Source: Salinisphaera orenii subsp. orenii MK-B5 (lineage in GTDB: Bacteria; Pseudomonadota; Gammaproteobacteria; Nevskiales; Salinisphaeraceae). Taken from it: a DNA stretch of 64,000 nt. The stretch lies in the NCBI RefSeq assembly GCF_003788635.1, contig NZ_AYKH01000015.1, positions 1-64,000 on the forward strand. Direction: 5' to 3'. A program made the position numbers and the translations under genes. Shown one piece after another: positions 1 to 9,005 of the stretch; position 1 is the first letter of the stretch; the number at the start of each line of letters is the position of its first letter. The notes under the pieces were generated by a model. The model saw only the letters and a list, made by a program, of their open reading frames with translations, did no database searches and was not told the DNA's origin.

Positions 1-2
1 GC

Positions 3-656
3 GTCGACATCATCCAGAACTGCGAGGTCACGGGCATTCGCCGCGAGGACGGCCGAGTGACCGGCGTCGAGACCAGCCGCGGCTTCATCGCGGCGCCGAA
101 AGTGGGGGTGGTCGTCGCCGGCCACGCCAGCGTGCTCGCCGACATGGCCGGCTTCCGGCTGCCGGTGACCTCGCATCCGCTGCAGGCGCTGGTGTCCGAG
201 CCGGTCAAGCCGGTACTGGACTCGGTGATCATGTCCAACCAGGTCCACGGTTATGTCAGCCAGTCGGACAAGGGCGAACTGGTCATTGGCGCCGGCATCG
301 ACGCCTATCAGGGCTACGGTCAGCGCGGCAGCTTTCCGGTGGTGGAACACACGCTGGCGGCGATCAAGGAGCTGTTCCCGATCTTTTCGCGCATGCGCAT
401 GCTGCGCCAGTGGGGCGGGATCGTGGACGTCACCCCGGACGCCTGTCCGATTCTCGGCAAGACGCCGGTGGACGGGCTGTATTTCAACTGCGGCTGGGGG
501 ACCGGCGGTTTCAAGGCCACCCCGGGCTCCGGCTGGGCGTTCGCCCACACCATCGCGCATGACGCCCCGCATGAGCTCAACGCGCCCTTTTCGCTCGACC
601 GGTTCGTGACCGGCCATCTGATCGACGAGCACGGCGCCGCCGGCGTCGCCCACTGA
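3..656 (+). CDS. soxB: Sarcosine oxidase beta subunit, C-terminal part (cut by window start)
   Basis: The frame is open from base 3, so the gene begins before the window; 217 codons are visible. SoxB is the FAD-binding DAO-family subunit of heterotetrameric sarcosine oxidase, which oxidises sarcosine to glycine in the cytoplasm and passes the methyl group to folate. The visible part is the C-terminal half of a glycine-oxidase-like fold, including the stretch [15 protein letters not shown] and the FAD-proximal [15 protein letters not shown] segment typical of SoxB. It is followed after 12 nt by soxD, then soxA and soxG, the standard soxBDAG order, so identity rests on both sequence and context. 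Confidence 0.93.
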   Translation, partial: VDIIQNCEVTGIRREDGRVTGVETSRGFIAAPKVGVVVAGHASVLADMAGFRLPVTSHPLQALVSEPVKPVLDSVIMSNQVHGYVSQSDKGELVIGAGIDAYQGYGQRGSFPVVEHTLAAIKELFPIFSRMRMLRQWGGIVDVTPDACPILGKTPVDGLYFNCGWGTGGFKATPGSGWAFAHTIAHDAPHELNAPFSLDRFVTGHLIDEHGAAGVAH

Positions 657-674
657 CCCCCGGAGGACATGGCC

Positions 675-956
675 ATGCTGCAGCTCGAATGCCCCTGGTG
701 CGGACCGCGCGACGAGGAGGAATTCACCTACGGCGGCGAGGCGCACATCACGCGGCCGCCCGAACCTGACGCCGTCAGCGACGCGGCCTGGGGCGACTAT
801 CTGTTCTTTCACACCAACACCCGGGGTCTGCAGTCCGAGCAGTGGTGTCACAGCCACGGCTGTCGGCGCTGGTTCAACGTCGCGCGCGACACCGTGACCT
901 ACCGCATCCATCGCGTGTATCGCATGGGTGAACCGCGGCCGGGGTTCGACGCATGA
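675..956 (+). CDS. soxD: Sarcosine oxidase delta subunit
   Basis: Small zinc-binding subunit of the heterotetrameric sarcosine oxidase, 93 residues from the chosen start. There are two ATGs, at 669 and 675. The Shine-Dalgarno GGAGG at 662-666 is only 2 nt from the first but 8 nt from the second. Using the second places the zinc ligands at Cys6, Cys9, His59 and Cys63, the numbering I recall for the Stenotrophomonas enzyme. The motifs are CPWCGPRDEEEF near the N-terminus and CHSHGCRRWF in the second half. The stop overlaps the soxA start as ATGA, implying translational coupling. Confidence 0.95.
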   Translation: MLQLECPWCGPRDEEEFTYGGEAHITRPPEPDAVSDAAWGDYLFFHTNTRGLQSEQWCHSHGCRRWFNVARDTVTYRIHRVYRMGEPRPGFDA

Positions 957-3900
957 GCGGCTATCGACTGGCATCGGGCGGGCGCATCGATCGCGACCGG
1001 CGCCTCGAATTCACCTTCAATGGCCGGCCGATGGCCGGATACGCCGGCGATACCCTGGCCTCGGCCCTGATCGCCAACGGCGTGGACATCGTGGCCCGAA
1101 GCTTCAAGTATCGCCGGCCGCGGGGGATCGTGGCCGCCGGCGCCGAGGAGCCCAACGCGATCCTGCAGCTGGGCTGCGGTGCGCGCACCCGGCCGGTACA
1201 GCGGGCGACCCAGACCGAGCTCCACTACGGCCTGAGCGCGCGTACGGTCAACGGCTGGCCGAGCGCGGAAACCGATCTGACCGCAGTGCTCGACCGTGCC
1301 TCGCGGCTGCTGCCGGCCGGCTTCTACTACAAGACCTTCAAATGGCCGGCCGCCGGCTGGAAGCACTACGAGCACGTCATCCGCGCGGGCGCCGGCCTGG
1401 GGTACGCCCCCGACGATGCCGACGGGGACCGCTACGACCGGGTCAACGCCCACTGCGACGTGCTGGTCGTCGGCGCCGGCCCTGCGGGGCTGTCCGCGGC
1501 GCTGGCCGCCGGGCACAGCGGCGCGCGGGTCATCCTCGCCGATGAGGGCAGTGAGTTCGGCGGCAGCCTGCTGTCCGCCGCCGAACACATCGACGGCGCG
1601 CCGTCGACGCACTGGATCGCGCGTGCCCGCGCCGAGCTCGCGGCCATGCCCGAGGTCACCCTGCTGCCGCGCGCGACCGTGTTCGGCTATTACGACCACA
1701 ACTTCCTGACGCTGGTCGAGCGTCTGACCGATCATCTGCCGGCCACCGATGCCGTCGGGCCGCGGGAGCGGCTGTGGCGACTGCGCACGAAGCAGGTCGT
1801 GATCGCCACCGGTGCCATCGAGCGGCCGCTGGTCTTCGGCAACAACGACCGGCCCGGCGTGATGCTGGCCTCGGCGGTATCCAGCTACGTCAACCGTTAC
1901 GGCGTCGCGCCGGGGCGACGCGCCGTGGTGTTCGCCAACAACGACAACGGCTATCGCAGCGCGCTGGACATGCAGCGCGCCGGCATCGACGTCGCCGGCG
2001 TGGTCGACGTCCGCGCGGATCCCTCGGGTGCGTGGCACGAGGCCGCGCGTGCGGCCGGCCTGCGCGTGTTCGCCGGCCACGTTGTGCCGGATGCCCGCGG
2101 TCGGCGTCGGCTCGCCTCGGTACGCACCGCGCGTCTGTCGGCCGACGCCGGCCGGATCGAAGACGAGGGCCCGCGACTGGACTGCGACCTGCTGGCCGTC
2201 TCCGGCGGCTGGAGCCCGGTGGTGCATCTGCAGTCGCAGTCCGGCGCACGGCCGCGGTTCGATACGGATCGCGCCTGCTTCGTGCCGGGCGATCCGGTTC
2301 AGGCCGAGCGCTCGGCCGGCGCGGCGCGGGGCACCTGGGATACGGCCGGCTGCCTGCTCGAGGGCAACGAGGCGGGCGTCGCCGCCGCGTCCGCCTGCGG
2401 CTTCGAGGCCCCGGCCACCGCCTTGCCGAGCGCGGCCGCGGCCGACGAACAGCCGCTGCTGCCGTGCTGGCTCGTGCCCGGATTCAAGCCGGTGTCGCGC
2501 GGGCCCAAGCAGTTCGTGGACTATCAGAACGACACCACTGCCGCCGATCTGCATCTGGCGATCCGGGAGAACTACACCGCGATCGAGCACGTCAAGCGTT
2601 ACACCGCGCTGGGTTTCGGCACCGACCAGGGCAAGCTCGGCAATATCAACGGCATGGGCATCGTGGCCGAGAAGCTCGGCCGGCCTTTGGCCGAGGTGGG
2701 CACCACGACCTTCCGGCCGGCCTACACGCCCGTGACCTTCGGCGCGATCGCCGGACGCGATGTCGGTGCGCTGCTGGACGCCACGCGCCATACGCCGATG
2801 CACGCGTGGCACGTCGCGCGCGGTGCGGTGTTCGAGAACGTCGGCCAGTGGAAGCGGGCGCGCTACTACCCCCGGCCCGGCGAGACGATGCAGCAGGCCG
2901 TCGATCGCGAATGCCTGGCCACCCATCACGCCGTGGGCGTGCTGGACTATTCCACGCTCGGCAAGATCGATATCCACGGACCCGATGCGGTGACTCTGCT
3001 GGAACGGGTCTACACCAACAACTGGCGGAAGCTGGCCGTCGGCCGCTGTCGCTACGGCCTGATGCTCGGCGAGGACGGCATGGTCATGGACGACGGCGTG
3101 ACCGCCCGGCTGGCCGAGCACCACTATCTGATGACCACGACCACCGGCGGGGCCGCGACCGTTCTAGCGTGGCTCGAGCGCTGGCTGCAGACCGAGTGGA
3201 CCGATCTCGAAGTCCATCTGACTTCGGTCACGGACCACTGGGCCACCGTCTCGGTCGCCGGCCCCTACAGCCGTGACCTCGTCGGCGAGGTTTGTGCGGA
3301 CGTCGACCTGTCGGCCGAGGCCATGCCGTTCATGTCGATCCGCGAGTGCACCGCCGCCGGCGTGGCGGCCCGCGTGGCACGCGTGAGCTTCACTGGTGAA
3401 CTCTCGTTCGAGATCAGCGTGCCGGCCGCTCACGGCCGGCGCCTCTGGGAGGCCGTGATGGCCGCCGGCGAGCGCTACGGTGCGACGCCCTACGGCACCG
3501 AGGCCATGCACGTCCTGCGGGCGGAGAAGGGCTTCGTCATCGTCGGGCAGGATACCGACGGCTCGGTGACCCCCGACGATCTGGGCATGGCCGGCCTGGT
3601 CAGCGCCAAGAAGGATTTCATCGGCCGGCGCTCGCTGGCGCGGCCGCACCTACAGCGCCGTGATCGTCGTCAACTGGTCGGGCTGCTGACCGATGAGCCG
3701 GCGGCCGTGCTGCCCGAGGGCGCCCAGCTCGTGGATGATCCGGATGGACCGTTGCCGCTGCCCATGGTCGGCTGGGTGACGTCCAGCTACGCCAGCGCGC
3801 GGGTCGGGCGCTCGATCGCGCTCGCGCTCGTGGACGGCGGCCGCGACCGGATCGGGCAGCGCGTGTTCGCGCCGCTGGCCGATGGCCGCGTGCTGTCCGC

Positions 3901-4033
3901 ACGCATCACCGACCCCGTTTTTCTCGATGCCCCAGGGAGGCCTCCGCATGACCGAACAGACCGAACAGACCGAAACGCAGAGCGCTCTGGCCACCGTCCC
4001 GAGCGCCCACCGGCCGGCGCTGTCGATGCGTGA
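953..4033 (+). CDS. soxA: Sarcosine oxidase alpha subunit
   Basis: Large subunit (1026 residues) of heterotetrameric sarcosine oxidase. It carries the NAD site and the tetrahydrofolate domain that captures the sarcosine methyl group. Visible layout: N-terminal ferredoxin-like domain (about 15-105) without a cluster, a Rossmann nucleotide-binding domain beginning at GAGPAG (174-179), a central SoxA-type domain, and a C-terminal GcvT-like aminomethyltransferase domain (about 620-1000). It overlaps soxD by 4 nt. The last 28 or so codons, rich in Asp-Arg-Thr, run through the start of soxG in another frame, giving an unusually long 86-nt overlap. The family core appears to end shortly before this tail. 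Confidence 0.95.
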   Translation: MSGYRLASGGRIDRDRRLEFTFNGRPMAGYAGDTLASALIANGVDIVARSFKYRRPRGIVAAGAEEPNAILQLGCGARTRPVQRATQTELHYGLSARTVNGWPSAETDLTAVLDRASRLLPAGFYYKTFKWPAAGWKHYEHVIRAGAGLGYAPDDADGDRYDRVNAHCDVLVVGAGPAGLSAALAAGHSGARVILADEGSEFGGSLLSAAEHIDGAPSTHWIARARAELAAMPEVTLLPRATVFGYYDHNFLTLVERLTDHLPATDAVGPRERLWRLRTKQVVIATGAIERPLVFGNNDRPGVMLASAVSSYVNRYGVAPGRRAVVFANNDNGYRSALDMQRAGIDVAGVVDVRADPSGAWHEAARAAGLRVFAGHVVPDARGRRRLASVRTARLSADAGRIEDEGPRLDCDLLAVSGGWSPVVHLQSQSGARPRFDTDRACFVPGDPVQAERSAGAARGTWDTAGCLLEGNEAGVAAASACGFEAPATALPSAAAADEQPLLPCWLVPGFKPVSRGPKQFVDYQNDTTAADLHLAIRENYTAIEHVKRYTALGFGTDQGKLGNINGMGIVAEKLGRPLAEVGTTTFRPAYTPVTFGAIAGRDVGALLDATRHTPMHAWHVARGAVFENVGQWKRARYYPRPGETMQQAVDRECLATHHAVGVLDYSTLGKIDIHGPDAVTLLERVYTNNWRKLAVGRCRYGLMLGEDGMVMDDGVTARLAEHHYLMTTTTGGAATVLAWLERWLQTEWTDLEVHLTSVTDHWATVSVAGPYSRDLVGEVCADVDLSAEAMPFMSIRECTAAGVAARVARVSFTGELSFEISVPAAHGRRLWEAVMAAGERYGATPYGTEAMHVLRAEKGFVIVGQDTDGSVTPDDLGMAGLVSAKKDFIGRRSLARPHLQRRDRRQLVGLLTDEPAAVLPEGAQLVDDPDGPLPLPMVGWVTSSYASARVGRSIALALVDGGRDRIGQRVFAPLADGRVLSARITDPVFLDAPGRPPHDRTDRTDRNAERSGHRPERPPAGAVDA

Positions 4034-4547
4034 ACGCCCGGCGCGCGGGTATCTCAATCTGCGTGGACAGCCGGAGCAGGCGGCCTTCGTGGAGGCCGTG
4101 CGCACGGTCACCGGCCTCGACCTGCCGCTGACGCCCAACACGATGACGATGGGCCAGTCGCTTTCGGCGATATGGCTTGCGCCCAACGAATGGCTGCTGG
4201 TCACACCGCCGGACGACGCCGTCTCGCTCCAGGCGCGGCTGCGTGCGGCCTTCGGCAATCTGTTCGCCACCGCGACGGAGGTCAGCAGCGGCTACGCCAC
4301 GCTGGAGATCGCCGGGTCGCAGGCGCGGGCGCTGCTCGCCCGCGGCTGCTCGGTGGACCTGCATCCGCGCGTCTTCGGCCCCGGCGACAGCGCCCAGACG
4401 CTGCTGGCCAAGGCCGACGTGATCCTGGCCCAGCGCGATGCATCGCCGCGCTTCCATGTCATCGTGCGTCGCAGCATGGCGGACTATCTCTGGTCCTGGC
4501 TGGACGACGCCGCCCGCGACGTGGGCAACGGCGCATCGCTTCGTTGA
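3948..4547 (+). CDS. soxG: Sarcosine oxidase gamma subunit
   Basis: Gamma subunit, 199 residues, the last gene of the soxBDAG operon. The ATG at 3948 is chosen because GGGAGG lies 7 nt upstream (3935-3940) and the protein then has the usual length. SoxG has a GcvT-like fold and helps assemble the flavin sites of the tetramer. Recognisable family features are the L-x-P-L-TPNT region followed by LAPNEWLL and a late FHVIVRRSMADYLWSWL segment. The first codons contain a short tandem repeat of ACCGAACAG and lie within the 3' end of soxA. Confidence 0.92.
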   Translation: MTEQTEQTETQSALATVPSAHRPALSMRERPARGYLNLRGQPEQAAFVEAVRTVTGLDLPLTPNTMTMGQSLSAIWLAPNEWLLVTPPDDAVSLQARLRAAFGNLFATATEVSSGYATLEIAGSQARALLARGCSVDLHPRVFGPGDSAQTLLAKADVILAQRDASPRFHVIVRRSMADYLWSWLDDAARDVGNGASLR

Positions 4548-4550
4548 GCC

Positions 4551-4577
4551 GCGGCTGCTGGGCCACGCCGCAGCCGC
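4551..4577. terminator. Hairpin between convergent soxG and regulator gene
   Basis: GCGGCTGC (4551-4558) and GCAGCCGC (4570-4577) are perfect 8-bp inverted arms around an 11-nt loop, filling the gap between the convergent stops of soxG and the AraC-type gene. There is no clear T-run on either strand, so a role as a two-way terminator is inference from position. Confidence 0.3.
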
Positions 4578-5636
4578 CTACGGCGTGCTCGCTTTCCGGC
4601 GCTGATTGCGCGCCCGCGCCGGCGTGGCCGTCGCGGCGGCGCTCGACTCGCCGCCGGCCCGGCTGCGGCGTTCCCGGCTTGGCGGGTAGCCGAAGAAGTC
4701 GTGATAGCACTTGCTGAAATGCGGCGGCGAGGAGAAACCGCAGGCCAGTGACACGTCGATGATCGACAGTTGCGTCTGCAGAAGGAACTGACGCGCGCGG
4801 CTCAGCCGCAGTTCCAGGTAATAGCGTGTCGGCACACAGTTCAGGTGTTTCTTGAACAGGCGCTCGAGCTGTCGCCGCGAGACGTTCACCAGCCGCGCCA
4901 GATCGCGCAGCGACAGCGGCTCCTCCATGTTGGCCTCCATCAGCGAGACCGCCTCCACCAGCTTCGGCTGGCTGGTGCCCAGATGCACTCTCAGCGGCAC
5001 CCGCTGGATGTCGCTGACATTGCGAATGCGCTCGTGGATGAATTCCTCGCAGATCGCCTCGGCGATCGACGGGCTCTTCTGCCGGCCGATCACGTTGAGC
5101 ATCAGGTCCAGCGGGGCGATGCCCCCGGCGCAGGTGTAGCGGTCGCGGTCGATCACGAACAGCTCCGAGGTGAAGACCGTGTCTGGAAAGCGGTGCTCCT
5201 CGTCGATGCTCGAGATGTTCTCCCAGTGGATCGTGCAGCGATACCCCTTCAGCAGATTCGCATGCGCCAGCAGATAGGTGCCCGTGCAGATCGCGCCGAG
5301 CTCGACGTGACGCTCGGCCAGCGAGCGCAGCCAGGCCAGCAGGCGGCGGTCGCAGCAATCGCGTATGCCGGTGCCGCCGCAGACGAAGAGCATGTCCAGC
5401 GCGCCCGCCGAGCGGATGTCGGCGTCGGGGGTGACCGCCAGGCCGTTGCTGGCGGCCACCGGGTCGCCGTCCAGGGTGATGACCGACCAGTCATAGAGGG
5501 CCACCCCGGCGAGCTGATTAGCCATGCGCAGCGGCTCGATGGCGGTCGAGAAGGCGATCGCCGAATAATTGGGCACCTGCAGGAAACCGATGCGCGTCGG
5601 CCGCTGCGCGCTGGCCTCACCGGCTGCGGGCCGCAT
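4578..5636 (-). CDS. gbdR: GbdR-like AraC-family transcriptional regulator of betaine catabolism
   Basis: This 352-residue protein has an N-terminal DJ-1/PfpI (glutamine-amidotransferase-like) domain at about 14-185, with AICTGTYLLA at the nucleophile-elbow position (Cys117), and a C-terminal AraC helix-turn-helix pair at about 222-322 (SLRDLARLVNVSRRQLERLF, then IIDVSLACGFSSPPHFSKCY). This is the GbdR/CdhR/SouR architecture. In Pseudomonas GbdR senses glycine betaine and dimethylglycine and activates the gbc and sox genes. Here it lies between sox genes and a divergent Rieske oxygenase operon, which supports that role. The choice of GbdR over a carnitine or sarcosine regulator is inference from neighbours. 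The C-terminal tail of about 25 residues is Ala/Arg-rich and looks disordered. Confidence 0.8.
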   Translation of the reverse strand: MRPAAGEASAQRPTRIGFLQVPNYSAIAFSTAIEPLRMANQLAGVALYDWSVITLDGDPVAASNGLAVTPDADIRSAGALDMLFVCGGTGIRDCCDRRLLAWLRSLAERHVELGAICTGTYLLAHANLLKGYRCTIHWENISSIDEEHRFPDTVFTSELFVIDRDRYTCAGGIAPLDLMLNVIGRQKSPSIAEAICEEFIHERIRNVSDIQRVPLRVHLGTSQPKLVEAVSLMEANMEEPLSLRDLARLVNVSRRQLERLFKKHLNCVPTRYYLELRLSRARQFLLQTQLSIIDVSLACGFSSPPHFSKCYHDFFGYPPSRERRSRAGGESSAAATATPARARNQRRKASTP

Positions 5637-5958
5637 GACCTCGCCCCCCGTCGCTGGCTATCACGGGCGCCGACGATCGTGCGCGGGAGATATGGAGACT
5701 GTCGTTCACGGTTGACTCACTCGTGGTCGGGTCCCGCCTCGTTATCCGATTTATGGATCATCGCGGGCAACGGCGCAAGCGCTTTTCCCGCAGTAATTTG
5801 CGCGCTGTCGTGTCGGTGCATCTTCATGTCGCCCCGAAGACAATCGAGCGTGCCGGCCGGCGCTAATCTCGTTTTCGAATCCTGCATCGGCAGCGTGCCC
5901 GCGCTGGTCCCGCCGCCGATCACGCCATTCGAACAAGGGCCCCGCCGAGGACCTCGAC
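5637..5958. promoter_or_regulatory. Divergent control region between gbdR-like gene and Rieske operon
   Basis: 322 bp without a gene, upstream of both divergent units. It is less GC-rich than the flanks and contains several TGTCG half-site-like copies around 5808-5830. It must hold both promoters and probably the binding site of the AraC-type regulator, but I cannot place -35/-10 boxes or an operator with confidence. Confidence 0.5.
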
Positions 5959-7131
5959 ATGACCGAAACCGTCTTGACGCCACGCGTGATCGAACAGCTC
6001 AACAGGCCAACCGGCGATGCGGTCTGTCTGCCGAACGCCGCCTATACCTCGCCGGAGATTCTCGACCGCGAGCGCGACGAGATCTTCGATCGGCAATGGG
6101 TGATCGCGGGCGTCGGCGCCGAACTGCCCCGGCGCGGGGACGTGGTACCGGTCGAGATCGCCGGACGGCCGGTGGTGCTCACGCGCAATCGCGCCGATGC
6201 GGTCCGGGCGTTCCACAATGTCTGCCGGCATCGTGGCTTGCAGCTGGTGGGCGAGGCCCGCCGCGGCTGCGCCACGCTCGTCTGCCCCTATCACTCCTGG
6301 GCCTATTCGCTCGATGGCGAGCTCAAGAAGACCCCGCATTTCGGCGGCCACGACTGCGACGACTCGCCAGCGCTGGACCGCCGGCAATACGGCCTCGCCG
6401 AGATCCGCTGCGAGACGTGGTACGACCTGATCTTCGTGAATCTTTCGGGTGACGCGCCCCCGCTGGCCGATTGCATGGGCCCGCTGGAGAGTCGCTGGGC
6501 CGACTACGATCTGTCCCGGCTTCGCCACGGCGGGAGCGCGACGTTCGAGGTCGAGGCCAACTGGAAACTCGCGGTCGAGAACTTCGTCGAGAGCTATCAC
6601 CTGCCGTGGACGCATCCCTCGCTCAACGACTATTCGCGGATGCAGGCCCACTTCAACATGCTCGAACCGACCTATATGGGCCAGGGCAGCCAGGGGTACG
6701 ACTCGGTGGCCGCGGGGCACCCCGACCTGCCGACCTTCCCGGATCTGCCGGAAGCCCGCCGTTCGACCGCGGAGTATCCCTACGTCATGCCCAATCTGAT
6801 GCTGGGCATGCACCCGAGCTATCTGTTCGTGTTCGCCATTCAGCCGTTGTCGCCCGAGCGCACCCGCGAGATCTTTCATTTCTATTTCGTGGGCGACGCG
6901 GCCATGGGCGACGACCTGGCGGCCCAGCGTCAGCGCCCGATCGAGGCCTGGACGGGCATCAACGCCGAAGACATCGAGATGATCGAGGGCATGCAGCGCG
7001 GACGTCATTCGCCGGGATACGCGGGCGGCCGCTTCTCGCCCTACCACGAGGCGACCACACACGAGTTCCAGCGTCGAATCGCCAATCAGCTCGGCCGTGA
7101 TACCGCGGCCGCCCGCGTGGCCAGCGAATAG
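5959..7131 (+). CDS. gbcA: Rieske non-heme iron oxygenase, GbcA-like (betaine-type demethylase, alpha subunit)
   Basis: Ring-hydroxylating-type oxygenase of 390 residues. The Rieske [2Fe-2S] ligands are Cys89-x-His91 (CRHRG) and Cys109-x2-His112 (CPYHSW). The mononuclear iron site includes His214 and His219 in ENFVESYHLPWTH. Oxygenases of this branch N-demethylate quaternary amines such as glycine betaine, stachydrine or carnitine. The neighbouring sox genes and GbdR-like regulator make glycine betaine to dimethylglycine the best guess. Two electron-transfer genes follow at once. No dimethylglycine demethylase (DgcAB) is in the window, so the chain is incomplete here. The exact substrate is inferred, not shown. 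Confidence 0.8.
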   Translation: MTETVLTPRVIEQLNRPTGDAVCLPNAAYTSPEILDRERDEIFDRQWVIAGVGAELPRRGDVVPVEIAGRPVVLTRNRADAVRAFHNVCRHRGLQLVGEARRGCATLVCPYHSWAYSLDGELKKTPHFGGHDCDDSPALDRRQYGLAEIRCETWYDLIFVNLSGDAPPLADCMGPLESRWADYDLSRLRHGGSATFEVEANWKLAVENFVESYHLPWTHPSLNDYSRMQAHFNMLEPTYMGQGSQGYDSVAAGHPDLPTFPDLPEARRSTAEYPYVMPNLMLGMHPSYLFVFAIQPLSPERTREIFHFYFVGDAAMGDDLAAQRQRPIEAWTGINAEDIEMIEGMQRGRHSPGYAGGRFSPYHEATTHEFQRRIANQLGRDTAAARVASE

Positions 7132-7143
7132 AGGATGACCGAG

Positions 7144-8313
7144 ATGACAGGCATGACATCATCCGCCGGGCCCATCGTGGTCGTGGGCAGCGGCCTCGGC
7201 GGCTACACCCTGATACGCCAGCTGCGCCAGCACGACCCGGCGCGGCCGGTGGTGCTGGTGACGGCTGACGGGGGCGAGGTCTATTCCAAACCGCTGCTGT
7301 CGAACGCGCTGGCCAAGCACCAGACGCCGGAATCGATGGTGCAGAAGTCCGCCGAGGCCAAGGCCGCGGAACTGGACGTGCGTCTGATCAACCACTGTCA
7401 CGTGCACGCCGTCGACCCTGACGCGCGGTGTCTGGACACCAGTGCCGGTGAGATCCCCTACGGCGATCTGGTGCTGGCCACAGGCGCGCGCCAGCGGGTG
7501 ATCGTGCCCGCCGCGGCCGATGCCCGGTGGATCGATAGCGTGAACAATCTCGACGACTACCGCCGCTGGTACGCCAAGCTCGAGTCCGGAGTGTCGCACG
7601 TGCTGCTCATCGGCGCCGGCCTGATCGGCTGCGAGTTCGCGGACGATCTCATGCACCGCGGCCTGCGCGTGACGCTGGTCGACCCCGCCGACTGGCCGCT
7701 CGCGCGCCTGCTGCCGGCCGCGCTCGGGCGCACGCTGGCGAGCGCGCTGGCCGACAACGGTGCGGACGTGCGCACGGGCCATCACGTCGCGCGGCTGGCG
7801 CGCCACGGTCGCGGCTTCACCGCGACGCTCGACGACGGCAGCCGCGTCCACGCCGATCTGGTGCTCTCGGCTGCCGGACTGGTGCCCGAGACCGCACTGG
7901 CACGGTCCGCCGGGCTGGTGGTCGATCAGGGCGTGCGCGTCGACCATCGCCTGCGCACCTCGGACCCGCACATCCACGCGATCGGCGACTGCGCCCAGAC
8001 GCCCGCCGGGGTGCAGCCCTACATTCTGCCGCTCATGGCCCAGGCCAGGGTGCTCGCGCAGGTACTGGCCGGTGGCGACGCCCGTCTGGCGATGAAGGCC
8101 ATGCCGGTGGTGGTCAAGACGACAAGCCTGCCGCTGACGGTCTGCCCGCCGGCCGCGGGCAGCGCCGGGCGCTGGGAGATCGACGGCCACGGGCGGCATC
8201 TGCGCGCCGTATTCCGCGGCGACGACGAGGCCCCGCTGGGTTTCGCGCTGGCCGGCGACAGCACCGCCGAACGCGCCGAACTCGGCCGTCAGCTCCCGCC
8301 GCTGCTGGCCTGA
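7144..8313 (+). CDS. NAD(P)H-dependent FAD ferredoxin/rubredoxin reductase
   Basis: Pyridine-nucleotide disulfide-oxidoreductase-fold flavoprotein resembling rubredoxin reductase (RubB/AlkT type). From the first ATG (7135) it would have 392 residues; the GAGG at 7131-7134 better fits the ATG at 7144, and a third ATG is at 7153. Two dinucleotide motifs are visible, GSGLGG near residue 15 (FAD) and GAGLIG near 157 (NAD). SYSKPLLSNAL-like family residues appear as YSKPLLSNALA, and the FAD-binding AIGDCAQ lies near 280. It probably feeds electrons from NADH to the ferredoxin encoded next, and so to the Rieske oxygenase upstream. Confidence 0.85.
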   Translation: MTGMTSSAGPIVVVGSGLGGYTLIRQLRQHDPARPVVLVTADGGEVYSKPLLSNALAKHQTPESMVQKSAEAKAAELDVRLINHCHVHAVDPDARCLDTSAGEIPYGDLVLATGARQRVIVPAAADARWIDSVNNLDDYRRWYAKLESGVSHVLLIGAGLIGCEFADDLMHRGLRVTLVDPADWPLARLLPAALGRTLASALADNGADVRTGHHVARLARHGRGFTATLDDGSRVHADLVLSAAGLVPETALARSAGLVVDQGVRVDHRLRTSDPHIHAIGDCAQTPAGVQPYILPLMAQARVLAQVLAGGDARLAMKAMPVVVKTTSLPLTVCPPAAGSAGRWEIDGHGRHLRAVFRGDDEAPLGFALAGDSTAERAELGRQLPPLLA

Positions 8314-8364
8314 GGCGGCGGCGCGCCCGGATTTGAAGTTCCCGATTCGACAATGGAGGTTGGC

Positions 8365-8679
8365 ATGGCGCAGATATTCGTGATCGACCGGACGGGGGGC
8401 GAACACCGCCTCGAGGCGCAGCCGGGCCGCAAGGTGATGGAGATCATCCGTGACGCGGGCCTGCCGCTGGAGGCCTCCTGCGGCGGCTGCTGCGCCTGCG
8501 CGACCTGTCACTGCTATGTCGATCGCGCCTGGTTGACCGCACTCGCGCCGGCCGACGAGGAGGAGGTCGACATGCTGGACATGGCCTTCGACGTGGACGC
8601 CGCGCAATCACGGCTGACCTGTCGCATCGCCTTCAGCGAGGCGCTCGACGGCCTGCGCGTGACGCTGGCACCGAACTAA
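8365..8679 (+). CDS. [2Fe-2S] ferredoxin, adrenodoxin/putidaredoxin type
   Basis: Plant-fold ferredoxin of 104 residues with cluster ligands Cys39-x5-Cys45-x2-Cys48 and a distant Cys86, the adrenodoxin spacing. An extra Cys pair (42, 43) and Cys50 lie inside or beside the loop. The ATG at 8365 is preferred over 8353 because GGAGGT sits between the two at the right distance. As the third gene after a Rieske oxygenase and an FAD reductase, it is the likely electron carrier between them. Confidence 0.9.
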   Translation: MAQIFVIDRTGGEHRLEAQPGRKVMEIIRDAGLPLEASCGGCCACATCHCYVDRAWLTALAPADEEEVDMLDMAFDVDAAQSRLTCRIAFSEALDGLRVTLAPN

Positions 8680-9005
8680 GACAATCAGGGCCGGTTGACC
8701 GGCCATACGGGCGCCACGTTGGAGGCCGCGGACCGTATCGTGCCAGGGCGTGTGTCGCCGATCGCGGCGAGCCGAGATCGAGGCCTGCAACCCGGCAGGG
8801 CGCCCGGACGGCAGCGCCGCGCGCCCGAAAACGAACGATTGCAGCCCCCGGCGTTGTCGCACGCGCGCGCTGCGCCCAGCCTTGCCGCCGAACAAGCCCG
8901 GGTGCGGTTCGTCTGCCCCGTGGACAGCCCGGAGTGCGTGGATGCCGCGGCGATCGCGGGATGAGCCAAGGCCTCGGTGCGCCGGCCACCGGCGCGGTCG
9001 TGGCG
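8680..9005. other. Intergenic stretch with a hairpin just after the ferredoxin gene
   Basis: 326 bp between a plus-strand operon and the convergent lyase gene. GGCCGGT/ACCGGCC arms (8689-8704) form a tight hairpin 9 nt after the ferredoxin stop but lack a T-run, so termination is only possible. The rest is GC-rich, shows no gene with a ribosome-binding site and family-like sequence, and I see nothing else in it. Confidence 0.5.

Noticed and set aside
899-3124. A 741-codon open frame antisense to soxA, and similar long antisense frames at 20709-22250, 30425-32941, 48059-50194, 50581-53229 and 57381-59258
   Set aside because: They mirror strong, recognisable genes on the other strand and show low-complexity Arg/Gly/Ala/His-rich protein, as expected in very GC-rich DNA.
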